A program made the translations under genes and the position numbers. This document shows positions 49,670 to 61,585 of a stretch of 64,000 bases of DNA, piece after piece. The notes under the pieces were generated by a model. It did no database searches, was not told where the DNA came from, and saw only the letters and a program-made list of their open reading frames with translations. Every line of letters begins with the position of its first letter. Within the stretch, counting starts at the first letter, position 1. The DNA is from Neelides folsomi (lineage: Eukaryota > Arthropoda > Collembola > Neelipleona > Neelidae): contig JAQGBZ010000301.1 in the NCBI GenBank assembly GCA_034687125.1, positions 1 to 64,000 of the forward strand, in the 5' to 3' direction.

Positions 49670-50690
49670 TTATGAGCATTGTGTGACGGTGGAGATGGAG
49701 TTTCCAAACCTCTTCGTAATCGTTTTACATCTTGAACCAGAAGAATGACTCCGGGCCACTTTTTCCTCCCGGACTTCCCCACCGCCTCCAAAATGTGAGC
49801 CAAAGAAGGAATCTCCCCCTCCGAAGGCATGATTCTCAAATCCTCCAAAACCCTGCTGAGAAAGAAACATTTTTATATACATTTTCACACCAAGAAGAAG
49901 AACCATGAGATTGAATTATTATTTTTACACTAAGACTTTAAGACATAACGACTCATGCGCCCATTACGGAGATTAAATTTTGAATTAATGGTCCTCTATG
50001 ACTTAGGTAAAGCCTTAAAGGCTAAAGGGATTTGATGAGAAATTAAATTCCATGAGGGCAATTAAATTAGTTTCAAGTGTTGAGAATTACTTCGAAAAGG
50101 TCATCAAAGCCAAAGAATCCTCCACCTCGATGACCTGGAGGTTCTTGCTCGGAGAATCGATGATGTTGTCGTTGGTCGCCTCCGCCTCCTCCGAAGGAAA
50201 ACTTAAACCCAAAGTCTTCATCAGAATCGTCGAAATCAAAGTCTTTGAAGAAGTCGTTAAAGTTGAAATTGAAGGGCGATCCTCCAGTTCCTCTGCCATC
50301 GTCATGACCGAATCTATCATAATTCTTTCGTTTCTCTTGGTCAGTTAGCACCTCGTAAGCTGAAATAGTTACCAATTATTGTAAATTTCAGCATTGATAG
50401 ACGTCATTTTAATTTTTAATTAATTGCATCATCTTTAATTAAGAAAATAATTAATTTTTACCTTGAGCTATTTCTTTGAACTTGTCTTCAGCACCTGGTT
50501 CTTGGTTTTTATCAGGATGATATTGAACTGCCAGTTTTCTGAAAGCCTTTTTGATTTCTTTATCTGTAGCTGTCTTCTTAACTCCTAATATTTCATAGTA
50601 GTCTCGCTTCAAAGCTCCATAAACTCCTTCAGAAATTATCGTCAGGGATAAAAAAGTAAAGATGGCAATTTGAGCGATTGGAGCCATCAT
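49670..50690 (-). CDS. DNAJB9: ER-resident J-domain co-chaperone DNAJB9 (ERdj4)
   Basis: Exons 50462-50690, 50091-50359 and 49670-49855 give 227 residues; the family is about 223. An N-terminal signal sequence or anchor ([20 protein letters not shown]) leads into a complete J domain (about 26-92): [20 protein letters not shown], the invariant HPD in QYHPDKN, then [19 protein letters not shown] Gly/Phe-rich region follows ([21 protein letters not shown]). The C-terminus, [20 protein letters not shown], with its paired cysteines, matches the DNAJB9 tail. It stimulates BiP in the ER lumen, supports ER-associated degradation and restrains IRE1. Two adjacent ATGs (50690 and 50687) are possible starts. 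The third exon has a CAGCAG tandem acceptor that would include or skip one Gln. Confidence 0.92.
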
Positions 50691-52393
50691 GAACAATTAA
50701 ATTCTTCAATGCTCCAAAACTCCCTTAAATTAATTAAAAATGTCAAGCTATTTATGTTTCTAAATTGGACAATTGAGGTTAAACCAAATTACAATTTATA
50801 TTTATTATTTATTTACAAGTGTGACACGTAAGGTTTGTAATATGAGTAATGTAATAACTGTAAAAATTAGAACTGCAAAATTCAATTTTAAATTATTATA
50901 CCTTGAGTTCCTTGAGCCTTGGTGTCTTCGGTGTCCAATTTAATAAATTTTGTGAAAATGGACTCCTTGTGATTAATAATGAATGTAAAGTAATGAGGTT
51001 TTGCGAAAGTTGATAAGTTGATATTGATTCACCTCGTTTCAGAGTGAAAACAATGTAAATTCCCCATGTGTCCCATTGTAATTCACATTGGCGCGAGTGT
51101 GGAGGATTTGTAAGCTCCTCATTGGCTCCTCGTCACATTCTTCAAAAGGGCCTGGAACAATTCGCGAATTGGCAAATTCCACCCGGTCTCCAGCCACCAC
51201 CTTGATCTGATTGTGTGGGTGAGTAAATATTATATAAATAGCGTAATACCCTCAGGTTAATCTTTTTATTTAATCTTATCACTCTTCAGTTTTTCCCACA
51301 AAGCAAAGGGAAACACCATCCAGATCATTCAATCTCCGATTCTACGATCTTAGATTTTGCTCTCTCAAAATTAGGTCATAAAGTGGGAATAGTTTTCAAT
51401 GGATGGAGAAAGACTCAAATTGAATCCGTTTTTATTATTTTAAATAATTGAGAAGATCGATAAGAGGAAGTTTCATAGGATTTACAACTTTGTTATTTTC
51501 ATCAGACGTGATTCAATTCTTTGATTCGACTTTTATCCCTTCTCGTAAAAGTCCTCATGTGGCGAGGTGCTGGTAGTTGTGTTAAATAAATAATTAAATA
51601 GTAGGATGATAAGATTAGCTTTCATAAAATGATATACACATATTGCATATACTACTTTATTTGTATTTATATAATTCAATCTTTAGCCAATACATATGAT
51701 CATATGGTCAATTAGCTAATTACACAGGTGACTCATGTCTTTACACCTGCTCGGTGTTCTAATCAGCTGAACCTTGCATGGTAAGGTATTTAATTTTTTA
51801 ATCTCAGTGCTCAAGTGACAACTTGTTCATTCACTCTTTTATCGTATGTATTTTATCGTATCGTATGTATATTTATGTAGGATAAAAAGAATAATAATCA
51901 TTTACAGCATAAGCATATTATGGTGTAATTATGTAACATATCATTTACATTACTTTCAATTCAAAGGGAATCTTTCATGTAGGGCAATGATTGGAAAATT
52001 ACAAATGTCGATTATTATAAGAATTCGATCATACCATTAAATTCATTAAATGTGATATAACATGGGCAAACAGAATGACACTTGAACAAATGATTTGGTG
52101 AGTTGTCATTTAACAATATTGGTTAGACAGTTAAACACTTGCATTAATTTCCATATGCAATTTTGAACAAACCAGTGTCCTAAGTCTCAAATTTTATCTG
52201 AAATTCATTTTTATCTTCGTCTGCTAAACGAGACTTTCAAATATTGTAAGGCCATTAAATTATACATCATCTGTAAACGTGCTTAAAATTAGAATAAAAA
52301 CCTTGTGTATTCATAATTTTCCTCACTTTAAATATTTATTTTCAGTCGGCTCCTGTTCATTCCGTCCTGAAACTTTCATTCCATTTAGTCAAG
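50691..52393. other. spacer between divergent DNAJB9 and TIGAR-like genes
   Basis: Apart from the candidate exons at 50896-51206, this AT-rich region shows no gene. It must contain both promoters. A 5' exon of the TIGAR-like gene may begin near 52346, where TTTTCAG precedes the sequence running into the ATG. Confidence 0.45.
50896..51206 (-). other. unassigned candidate terminal exon(s)
   Basis: After a good acceptor (CACAATCAG, exon from 51206) the minus strand is open for 55 codons to TGA at 51039-51041, with a protein-like sequence (IKVVAGDRVEFANSRIVPG, NVNYNGTHGEFTLF). A second minus-strand frame overlaps it and stays open from about 51119 to TAA at 50896-50898 (CELQWDTWGIYIVFTLKRGE). 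I recognise neither and found no in-phase upstream exon. It could be the last exon of a small gene, a frameshifted pseudogene, or chance. Confidence 0.3.
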
Positions 52394-54381
52394 ATGGTCC
52401 GTACTGTTTACTTCGTTCGACAGTAACAAAATTGAATTTAAATTACAAGCTCATTATCTAAATTACAAGCTTACTTTTAATTACAAGCTCATGATCTTAA
52501 TAAAAAATGTATTTTTTAATTCACAGTGGGGAGATGGCTTTGAATCGAGAAGAAAATTGGAACCTTATAATCAAAACTGGGATAAATGGACCTTTAACTC
52601 CAAGAGGAATTGGAGAGGTAAAAATTACATAAAATGCTTTCAATGAATAAATATATGCAAATCTGTATTATAAAAAATGTTCATTTTGGATTGAATGTTT
52701 GTTTTAGGTAGAAGCCCTTGGGAAAACTTTAAGCGGCATTGAGTTCACTGAATGTTTCACCAGTGATTTCATTCGAGCTCACGACACTGCCAAGATTATT
52801 CTCAAACATTCCTCACATCCCACCCCAATCATCCAAGTCGACCTTCGCGTGAGGGAAAGAGTGAGTGAAGATCCAGATTGGGACCGGGAAATTAATAATT
52901 ATTTTTCCAGGATGCGGGAGAATGGGTAGAGAAGACGCCGTTGGAGATGTACATGGCTTCAAAGGCAGCTGGGATGTACCCGCATTGCTTACCCGCTAAA
53001 GAAGGAGAATCTTTTGAACAAGTCATTCAAAGAGCAAAAGATTTTTTCCAAAATGTGAGTTTTCTTACGTCACTATAAAATATTATAATAATTTCAATTA
53101 ACTTTTCATGCAAAGAAGCTCATTTTTGAATCAGAAAGTTTTATTCAACAGATATTTTAGTAGTTTTAATATACAATTAATCTTATATATCTACCTTATT
53201 GTTCAGCAAATTCAATACATGATTATTTTCTAATTATGTAAATACATTTCTAACGATAACTCATGCGTAAGTCTGCATTCTTAATAAAATTAAAATACAT
53301 ATAATGAAATTATACAAAATATTGAGTGAGTAGGTATATAATTTAATTAAATGCAATAGTTAGTATTTAAGAAATGCCTATTATAAATGGAATTTTGGAC
53401 CCGAAATTGAGCCCCACAGAATTAAATAAAATAAGTAGTTTTTATCTACTCGTTATAGCTTTAATTTTTGCACGATAATATTGTTCAAATAAGAATTGAA
53501 ATAACATATAATATCCATTCTATGTACCTTATAACTTATAATATAAACATGTCTATTTATTGCTTTCTATTTGTATTTAATGAAATAGGATTTTAATTAC
53601 CTAGCTGCTAAATAATTACCACTACAAGTCTTATTACCTCCATACATAATATGTATATTAATTACCTATGTACACAGTCTAATGTCTAATTGATCTAGAT
53701 AAGTTTCCATTTGTTCCTTTGTATTTTGTTTATTTTTAACCATTTCATACGCAATAAATATGCAGTTTGGGATAATTGGACTATTTTAAAATTTAAAAAT
53801 CGTTTATCGAAATTACTCAGAGAATGCGAAGGTTCAATCAACATTCCGCCTACTTAAATAGTCAAATAATGTACAAAGTGGGTCCTTGGAGTCAGATTTG
53901 AGTCTCTCGGTGGATGAAGGGGATTTCTATTCTTAGGAATAAGATTGATCGTAAATATTTAAGGCATGTTCGGAGGGAATAATGAACCTTGAGAAAATGA
54001 TTGAGTGCAGGAGGTGTGCAAAGAGACGGAAGGAGAAGTCTTGGTCACGTCCCATGGTGCATGGCTTGCCTCGCTCCTCGAACACATCGCCACTTGCGAG
54101 GAATACGTAAGACCACAATTCCCCCACACACTTTCCTTTATATAACTCTCCATTCTGTAGCAATGAATACTTTCCTGGTCTTTCCTTTTTACATTCTTTC
54201 CCTGTGGTTTCTTTGGTAGGAAGTGGAAGGGGATTTCGAGGTGAACAGAGCTCGGGCCCCGGCCCCAACCACGGGTTTGACCAAAATCATCGTGGGCCCA
54301 AAGAAGGACGGAAAACGGCGGATGAACTTCCTTTCCCTTCATGATCAAACTCACCTCCAAGGCATCACCTTACCCGACTGA
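52394..54381 (+). CDS. TIGAR-like histidine phosphatase
   Basis: Exons 52394-52422, 52527-52617, 52708-52860, 52911-53054, 54011-54106 and 54220-54381 give 224 residues in phase. This is the phosphoglycerate-mutase-fold histidine phosphatase family. The catalytic phospho-His lies in TVYFVRHGE at residues 3-11, split by the first intron at the His codon. LTPRGIGE is the conserved segment after it, and TSDFIRAHDTAKIIL carries the phosphate-binding Arg. The second catalytic His is in VTSHGAWLASLL, exon 5. A KEGESFEQVIQRA loop and the overall architecture favour TIGAR (fructose-2,6-bisphosphatase) over the mutases, though it is shorter than vertebrate TIGAR (about 270). It would lower fructose-2,6-bisphosphate in the cytosol; substrate is inferred. 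Intron 4 is long (956 bp) and empty. Confidence 0.85.
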
Positions 54382-54795
54382 AACTTTCTTTAATAAAATG
54401 ACCCAATTTGTTCATTGAAATCGATAAATCACGTTGGTTTGAACCATTTCCTTATTCGGATCGATCATTTCCCTTCCCAATCCTTTTGATCCGGATCAAT
54501 CCCCGCTCTTCATAAAAACCTTTTTGGGTATTAATAAATCCTAATAAATATTTATTATAAATTCAATTATATTATATTTAACTGTTTGAATACACACAAT
54601 AATATACATATTATATTATAATTAAATTATATAATAAATAGATCTGTACATGCTACTGTATATAATTCAATATATTACATAATGTTCTTAATTTATTAAT
54701 ATCGTTCAATCTTTTAGTTCTTATCATACATAATAAAATACATTCGCTCCGTCGATCATTTTGAGAGTATAAAAGATGTTTGTGTGTTGGGTGAT
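54382..54795. other. spacer between convergent TIGAR-like and MGC genes
   Basis: AT-rich 3' flanks. A + strand AATAAAA at 54391 lies 10 bp after the TIGAR-like stop codon, as expected of a very short 3' UTR. Confidence 0.45.
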
Positions 54796-56731
54796 TCAGG
54801 ATCCTCCGGGGGTCCCTGGCTTCTCACCTATTTCCAAAAAAGGGCATGAAATGAGAGAAATGGGAGAATGAGGGAATAAATGTGCTTTTCCGGCCACTCA
54901 CCTTCTTCACCCCCGCCGTCCTCTCCTTTCTCCTCACCCTGAATCAAGAAGAGAATTAAGGAGGGAAATGGCCGCAATCGCCCAACCAACCATCAACATC
55001 ACAAATCCCCATTCATTCAGACCATTTCCTCCATTCCGACAATGAATAGAATCAAGGAAATGTTCGCCATACATTTCACAAGACCCGGTGAAAGCTTTAT
55101 GCATACCCCCATTAAGTAACAACCATTCAAACTTCAATCTTCACATATTTCATAAAATACATTTAATATACATATAACAAAAGATGACTTCAATACCTTT
55201 ACTTCACACATACATTAATAAAAACTTATTTGAGTCAATGAGTCAAATCAAATATGTATATTATAATACATTCTATATATAGCTTACAATATAAAGACCA
55301 TTATTGCATATTAAAGCTAACTGTGAATATAAAACTAATGTTTTTTATATTAATATTTTATAATTAATATTTGCGTGTCGTGTGGATGGCTTATAAGTAA
55401 AAGTTATAGTTTATAGTTTAAGATTCCTATCTTCGTTTTCTTTATTAACTTCTTATAGTACATGCATTGGTAAATTATAAGCTCAACTTCGCACCTTCAT
55501 GTCGGGGAACAAAAGGGCGGAAAGAGTGAACGTTAAAGAAAGAGCTAATGAAATCCACACGCTTGGAGCAGTTCCTCATAATTGGAAAATAATGATTCTA
55601 ATTAGACTAATGACGTTGAAGTAATCAATAATGTCCAAGGAATTCATTTGGTTCAACATCAGAGTCACTTCCATTTCCTTCTCTACTTCATCAAGTCAAG
55701 GACGAAGGTTGACAAATCCACAAAAGGTTAACAAAGAAGAAAAAGCTCCACGGAACTAATTGCTAATGAACTAATGATCTTATCATTCAGAACTTAATGT
55801 TATTTTTACATCATATTTTTACATCCAATAATTGCATTTTGCATTATGTGAAAGTTAATGAGAAAAGATGTTCAATTCTGAATAATAAAAGGCGAATAAT
55901 AAAAGTTGAATAATACAAAGAAGAATTGCAATATATCATAACCATGTGGTGAACATTCCATAAATAATAATGTTATTTCAAGAACTTTATTACGACATTG
56001 CTCAGCTTCTTGACAAATTCCGTTATTGACCGTTTAAATATGCATGAGGAAAGAAATTGGAATTTTATATTTCAAAGGGGTCAAAAGTATTTGAACGTTG
56101 GTTCATAAGCTCTCAATATCAAAATATCATAAGCTCTTTCTTTCCCTCACTCACATTGGACTTAAAGTTCCCCTTTGATATTGCGAGACTTTCAAGGAAG
56201 GTTTTTCTCAGTTTATTTGAACATCTATTTTTTTAATAACTTGAGCTTATTGAATGAAACATCATTAGAGATACTTTTAAGTTCTTTTTGGTAAATACCC
56301 AGATTACACAAACTTCTTACATTACTAAATGTACCATATATACCTGCATTCTTTTGTAATACATACGGGAACCTTAAATGAGCTTAAAATTTGTATAAAT
56401 ATGAAAGAGTAAAGGTGAATTAAAAGCAAATATTAAATTAAAATATTCATTTTCTCTTTCAATTCCTTAATAATGAAATATAATGGCTTACTTCGTTGAC
56501 GTTTTCAGACGACGCGTTGAGATCGAGATTTGAGAGTTCAAGCATGGCATTATTGAATGAGTTCTATTTGACCCAAAATAATTCATTTTAGTTTTCATTT
56601 AAAATACGTAAAAATTGGAATTAAAATATTTTAACCTTTGGAGGGTCGTCGTTGGCTTGCTCAGATCCCGGATTTTCTTCGGAATCGTCTTGATTAGCAG
56701 CCGTAGTTGGCGTGCTGCTGTTGCACCCCAT
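54796..56731 (-). CDS. small acidic protein with N-terminal lipidation signal
   Basis: Exons 56636-56731, 56492-56563, 54902-54938 and 54796-54827 join in phase to only 78 residues. The ATG at 56731 is chosen because it gives MGCNSS, a classical Gly-2 myristoylation plus Cys-3 palmitoylation start. A longer in-frame open stretch upstream lacks a better start. The rest is disordered and strongly acidic (NQDDSEENPGSEQANDDPP, then GEEKGEDGGGEEGEKPG), except for one short predicted amphipathic helix, NNAMLELSNLDLN. I do not recognise the family. It is probably a cytoplasmic-face membrane peripheral protein. Exons 3 and 4 are 37 and 32 bp, and the intron between exons 2 and 3 is 1.55 kb. Confidence 0.6.
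54934..55104 (-). other. 56-codon ORF with C-terminal membrane segment inside an intron
   Basis: An ATG at 55104 opens a frame of 56 residues with four cysteines (GSCEMYG, IHCRNGG), then a hydrophobic helix (WGFVMLMVGWAIAAISLL), ending at TGA overlapping the acceptor of exon 3 of the lipidated acidic protein. It could be an alternative last exon of that gene, a tail-anchored microprotein, or chance. No supporting homology is known to me. Confidence 0.25.
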
Positions 56732-57688
56732 CCTCATACCAAACTGTTCCTCAGCCCCCGATTTCCTCCCACAGCTACAAATCCCACCCGAAATCACCCC
56801 GAGAAATGAAACATATCCGGAATCCCCCTTATTAACCTGCAATCATACACTCTCCAATATTACCACGTTGCGTGCATGACTTTATGTAATAGTAGTGCAA
56901 TTGATATAAATAATGCAAACTTATGTGCTAATATAAAATTATATAAAGTTGATCATACTCCCCCCTTTATTTATTTGAGTAATGAGAAGAGTACCAGAGA
57001 TTGTTACACATAGAGCACTTTGTATTAAAACAGATTTCCAATATCATTGATATTGCTATTTACATAGAATACATTATAATAAGTAATCGCAAGAGTATTT
57101 GGTAATAGTTTGGTAATAATTTATCATTGGTAAATTGGTAATTAATGAGGATTTCGTATTTGAGAAATTGAAACACATTTCGATAGGAAATGGTGATTTG
57201 TAAGTTTTTATGTAATATCTTAAATATAATTATAGTATTGAATTATGGTCATCACGATATATTGAGTATACAAGAAATTTAAAACATTTTGTTCATGTAC
57301 TTTCATGTTTTGGTTTAACATTTGTTTAACATTTAACAATAATTTAACAACCGAACGAGTAAACTCTACATATTTTTATGTGCTTATTTTAGAGAGATTT
57401 CTTTGAAAGTTTCTTAAATATTGTTGAATTGCCTTATTGTATTGAAAGAGAATAACAAATTCTATACTTTACAAGTTTGTATTTTATATCAAATAATTAT
57501 TTTATAGCAAATTAAGCTGGATTAGCTTAAAAGTAATTATTATAATAATAATTAATATTTTACTGAATAAATATTTTAATCATTAATTTAACTGGAAACA
57601 TAAAATGAAAATCTCTATTAAAAGATCACCCAGTTGAGATATTGTAAAAATGAACATGGGATTTTTTCAACATGTTTTGTGGATTATG
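56732..57688. other. spacer between MGC gene and copine
   Basis: Very AT-rich. Contains the copine 3' flank and the upstream region of the MGC gene (same strand). No coding signal. Confidence 0.5.
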
Positions 57689-60600
57689 TTAATTGAAAGA
57701 AGCGTTTCTGAATATCCTCATGAAGCTTGGAACATCTTCGCCCAGCGCAGCCTGAAGTTCCTTCCTGTAAATGTCGGCTGGGGGAGTTCGGAAGTTCCCG
57801 GTTTCCACTGCGGAGATCCATTCAAACAAAGAATGGAAATGAATGAGGTGGACGATTCGTCGAGGCGGGAAAATTCCCCCAAGATTCCATTCCTTCTCGA
57901 ATTCAACCAGAGATCCAAAATCTCCGAGGCCGACGCAGACGAAAACGAGACTCACAGGATGTTTGGAAAGCTCAACGAGCAACTGCGACATCAAAAGACA
58001 AAATCAAATCTCTCTCCCTTTACAAACCAATTCAAAATCCAACTTTATTGTGTTGTCTCATTCTCATTACTAATGTGTAAATACAGATCAATTCAATTAT
58101 AAAGTAATTATCAAATAGATAATTAATATTGAGAAGCAATTCATTATAACAATGGATGTGCCATGTGCGTATAATTAAGTATCTGTAAATGTTCAATTTT
58201 GAAAATAATTGAATTGTAATGAATTATAATTGAACAATAATTTTGAACTTACCCGCATTGAGTTTTCAATATCGAGAAATCGTCCATCTGTGAAGACGAA
58301 AGCGGCGTAGTAATCAAACGATGAAGGGCGGGTTGAGAGCAAGTCGATGAGCGAGGAGAGAAGCGGAGCCAACAACGTCCCTGTACCTTTGTTTCGTCCT
58401 TCACTCTCAAAGGACAATTTGGCCCCGTACAACGCTTCCCTATTAAATATTTTTTTATTAATTTTCTATTACTTATATCCTATATTTTATGTAGATAATA
58501 TTTTTAGCAATTAGTTAATTAGTTTTTTTACATTTAATTAATTAACCCTTATATTAATATTGTATAATCTTGAGCTATTTTATTATATATCCTACCTGTA
58601 TTCTCCCAGGAGTGAACGGATGTGATTTTCTTGGCCGAAATTGGCCACATAAGGTTCCATCGGCATGTTCCCAAATGAGTAAAAGGATGAGTCGCCCTGA
58701 GCGAGGTCAATCAGAGCTCCGGCTGTCATCACAATTGCTTCTTCATATGCTGTGCGCCCTTCCTCCACGTCGTGAATACCCCAATTGGAATCTGTGAAAA
58801 AATATAAGAAAAATTTATCCTACATATCCTTCCAATATTATTACAATGTTCCTACATATTAAATGTACTTTATTGCATAAAAGTGATATAAGTTTATAAC
58901 TATCAAAGACATGGCTTCATTGAGTTCATTTTAAGTCTCATAATATTATCAGAGGCTTTGTATGGATTATTACAACCCAAGTTTTACCTGAGTTCATAAA
59001 TGGTCGACATTTCTAAAGTTAGACACGAAGGATTTTCCAAACTCCATTCATCCAGATATTGATCTTTTTTTCACCACTTCAATTTTTTTATCTAACTTTT
59101 ACCTCAACTTTTAATGTGGAAATTATTTGATGAAATTTTCCTTAATTCAATTTCCGCTCCTTTTGAACCTTTCGGCACAAATGTCATTTACAGAAGGGAA
59201 AAATAAATCGAATCTCATTCCTTTTATACATCAACTTATGCTTTCAACTTTCAATTCTCCCAACTTTACGTTGATTTATTATAACGTTACTTTCTCTAAT
59301 CTCATAAAACCTTTTCATATTCGAGATACACTTGAGAGACTTGAGGCATGTGACAGCCAAGTTAAATATTTAAGCATGTTATAAACATATAGAATGGGAT
59401 ATAAAAGTCAAAAAAATTCATACTTCACAAAACGTATGCACAATGCACATAAATAATAACGAGCATTTAAAGGAAAAGTATTATCGTTACTTGAGTAGTC
59501 GACAGCGTAGATCCTTTTGAGTGTAAGTCCTTTTTCCAAGTAGTGATTGAATGGATGAAGAGCCACTTCATAGCAAAGAGGAACAGACAGGCAAATTTTT
59601 CTCGACAACTGCACAAGAACAAACTTTGTAAATAAATATTTAAGTATATGAACACAACAAATTATTTATATACAGCACAGTAAAATAAAGTAGTAAAATA
59701 AAGTAGTAAAATGAAGTTAAATAAAGTACAAATATATTTGTATTTAAATAGTATAAAAATAAAAATAATTATAAACTGTTTCATCTAAAATTATCTTTAA
59801 TAGCTTTATTAAAACAAAGCTAATAAATGAATCAAATACCTTTCCATTGAGCTTTGTCACAGGAATGACGAGCTCGCGTTCGACGAGCATCTTTCTAATT
59901 ATCACAAACCACTGATGAAAAAGAGAAAGCAAGAAAGGGGTAATTGACGTAATTTTGCATACCTGAGAGTGGTGAGAGCAAATCCAGTGGGCCGTGAATT
60001 TCTCTTTGTTCTAAATATTTCTAATTTGATCACTCGGCCCATTTCTCCATTGCAAATTCTTGAAACTGGGAGAACGAAATAATTCCAACATTCCTCTTCT
60101 CCCGACCCTCCATGGGCCAACAGCTCACTTCGGTGAATGAGCGTGTATGGGGTCGGGAGCTCGAAAACGGAACCTTCATTCAATTTGAAGATTTCAAAAA
60201 AGAAATCCAAGGAATCTCTCCGGAATTTCGCCCGGCACCCGCCGCCTTTAACTCTTAGGCCAAATTTGAACAAGACCTAATAAACAAATACAACAATATT
60301 ATTAAGATATACATATTTTATTTTAATGTACAATTAATGTTTCTTCATTTTAATAAATTTAATTCAAGTGGAACGAAACAGTAAATGCTCTATCTGTAAT
60401 AATTTAATCCAACAATAGAATTTAATTAAATATTAAAAATTGTACATACGGCATAGTTGATAGGTTTGAGCCTTTCGGCTCTCAAGTAAAGTTTTCCAGG
60501 TTCGGCCGCCGCTCTTGTGGACATGTAGGCTGGGTTGACCGGGGCCAGTGGGAACAAAGGAAGGTCAAGGCCCTTCGTCCCACCAGCTATGATCGCATCG

Positions 60601-61486
60601 AGACAAACCTCGACACTGCCGAGGAGCGACTCTTCCGATCCGCCTAAAGGAACATCGTGGACGTTGAATTTGAACTGAAGGGCCGCGCTGTCCGCTTCCT
60701 CACATTCGACATAAAGCTGAATAATCCAAAATCTCAATTAAATGAAGGATCCCAATACAAATTAATTCTACCAGTTTAAGCAGCAATATCATGTATAATT
60801 TTCATGCTAGTAAAATTCACAGCTTTTCATAGAGTAATATGCAATAATTCATGCAAATAAACAATTGATGTCCGATTTTTATCTTATTGATTAAACTTAC
60901 AACTTGCAGTTTAAATATGTACTAAAACATTTAACATTTATTCAATATCGTGTTATGATATTAGGATGGTTATAATCCATATTTATCAAAATAATGAATA
61001 GATAATGATGATTATAATTTATTTAAATTAATTGTATTTAACAGGTTATGAATAAAATGTATGAAAAAGAATGGAAATATGTAAATCAAAAATCATGCAA
61101 CAAGGTGGAAATCAAATGCTTTCCCCCAAATATTCAACATGCAGTCCAAGAAATTCAATTTTATGATCATGCCAAAAGGGTTCTTGAGACGTCGCTGACC
61201 TTTGTTTGGAACTTTGGGTTTTTCTCCCTGTAGACAATTTCCGTAGCGCATTTGTGAACCCATGCGAGTGAACCGGGAGGTTTCCAAAGCACCACAACTC
61301 TCCTGGCGAGTGCGAGGACGGGGGACTTCAAAGGCGTATTGTCCCTCGTGCCCGAATAGTGATAGTCCACGTCCCTGCAGGCCAACTCAGACTTGACCCC
61401 CTTTGACCTCCCTCTTACCTTAAGGCGATGAAGACTTCTATTTGGGCGGAGTAAGGGTCCCAAGCAGGGATTTCCTCTTCCTCCAT
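57689..61486 (-). CDS. copine with degenerate calcium loops
   Basis: Nine exons give 557 residues: 61419-61486, 61200-61374, 60450-60716, 59963-60276, 59840-59894, 59491-59608, 58596-58791, 58253-58439 and 57689-57982. This is the usual copine length. C2A (about 10-170) begins IEVFIALRDVDYHYSG and includes CATEIVYREKNPKFQTK and ALQFKFNVHDVPLGG. C2B (about 170-300) has LIHRSELL, WNYFVLPVSRICNGEMGRVI and ALTTLRKML. The copine A domain (about 300-557) carries a metal-ion site motif DYSNSNWG, and AFVFTDGRFLDIENS. Copines are cytosolic Ca2+-dependent phospholipid-binding proteins. The SDP and acidic loop-3 motifs that bind calcium are replaced in both C2 domains (for example RTKRNSRPTG in C2B). 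Calcium-independent behaviour is my inference. Intron 1 is only 44 bp. The ATG lies 99 bp after the astacin stop. Confidence 0.88.
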
Positions 61487-61585
61487 CCCTCCAGAGATTG
61501 AGATCGATCGGAGGTTCGTCTCCTCCCGCACATCCTCTCTTCCCCCCCAATCAATCCACCCCGAATCTCTACAACACATCCTTTA

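Noticed and set aside
53933-54360. Minus-strand ORFs of 111 and 133 codons
   Set aside because: They are antisense to exons 5 and 6 of the TIGAR-like gene and cross its intron.
57650-58102. 150-codon + strand ORF
   Set aside because: Exactly antisense to the last copine exon, whose frame matches the family and splices in phase.
61419-61550. Copine start upstream at 61550
   Set aside because: The open frame there begins with TTG, not ATG, and reads through the 44-bp intron. The ATG at 61486 with splicing matches the C2A domain better.
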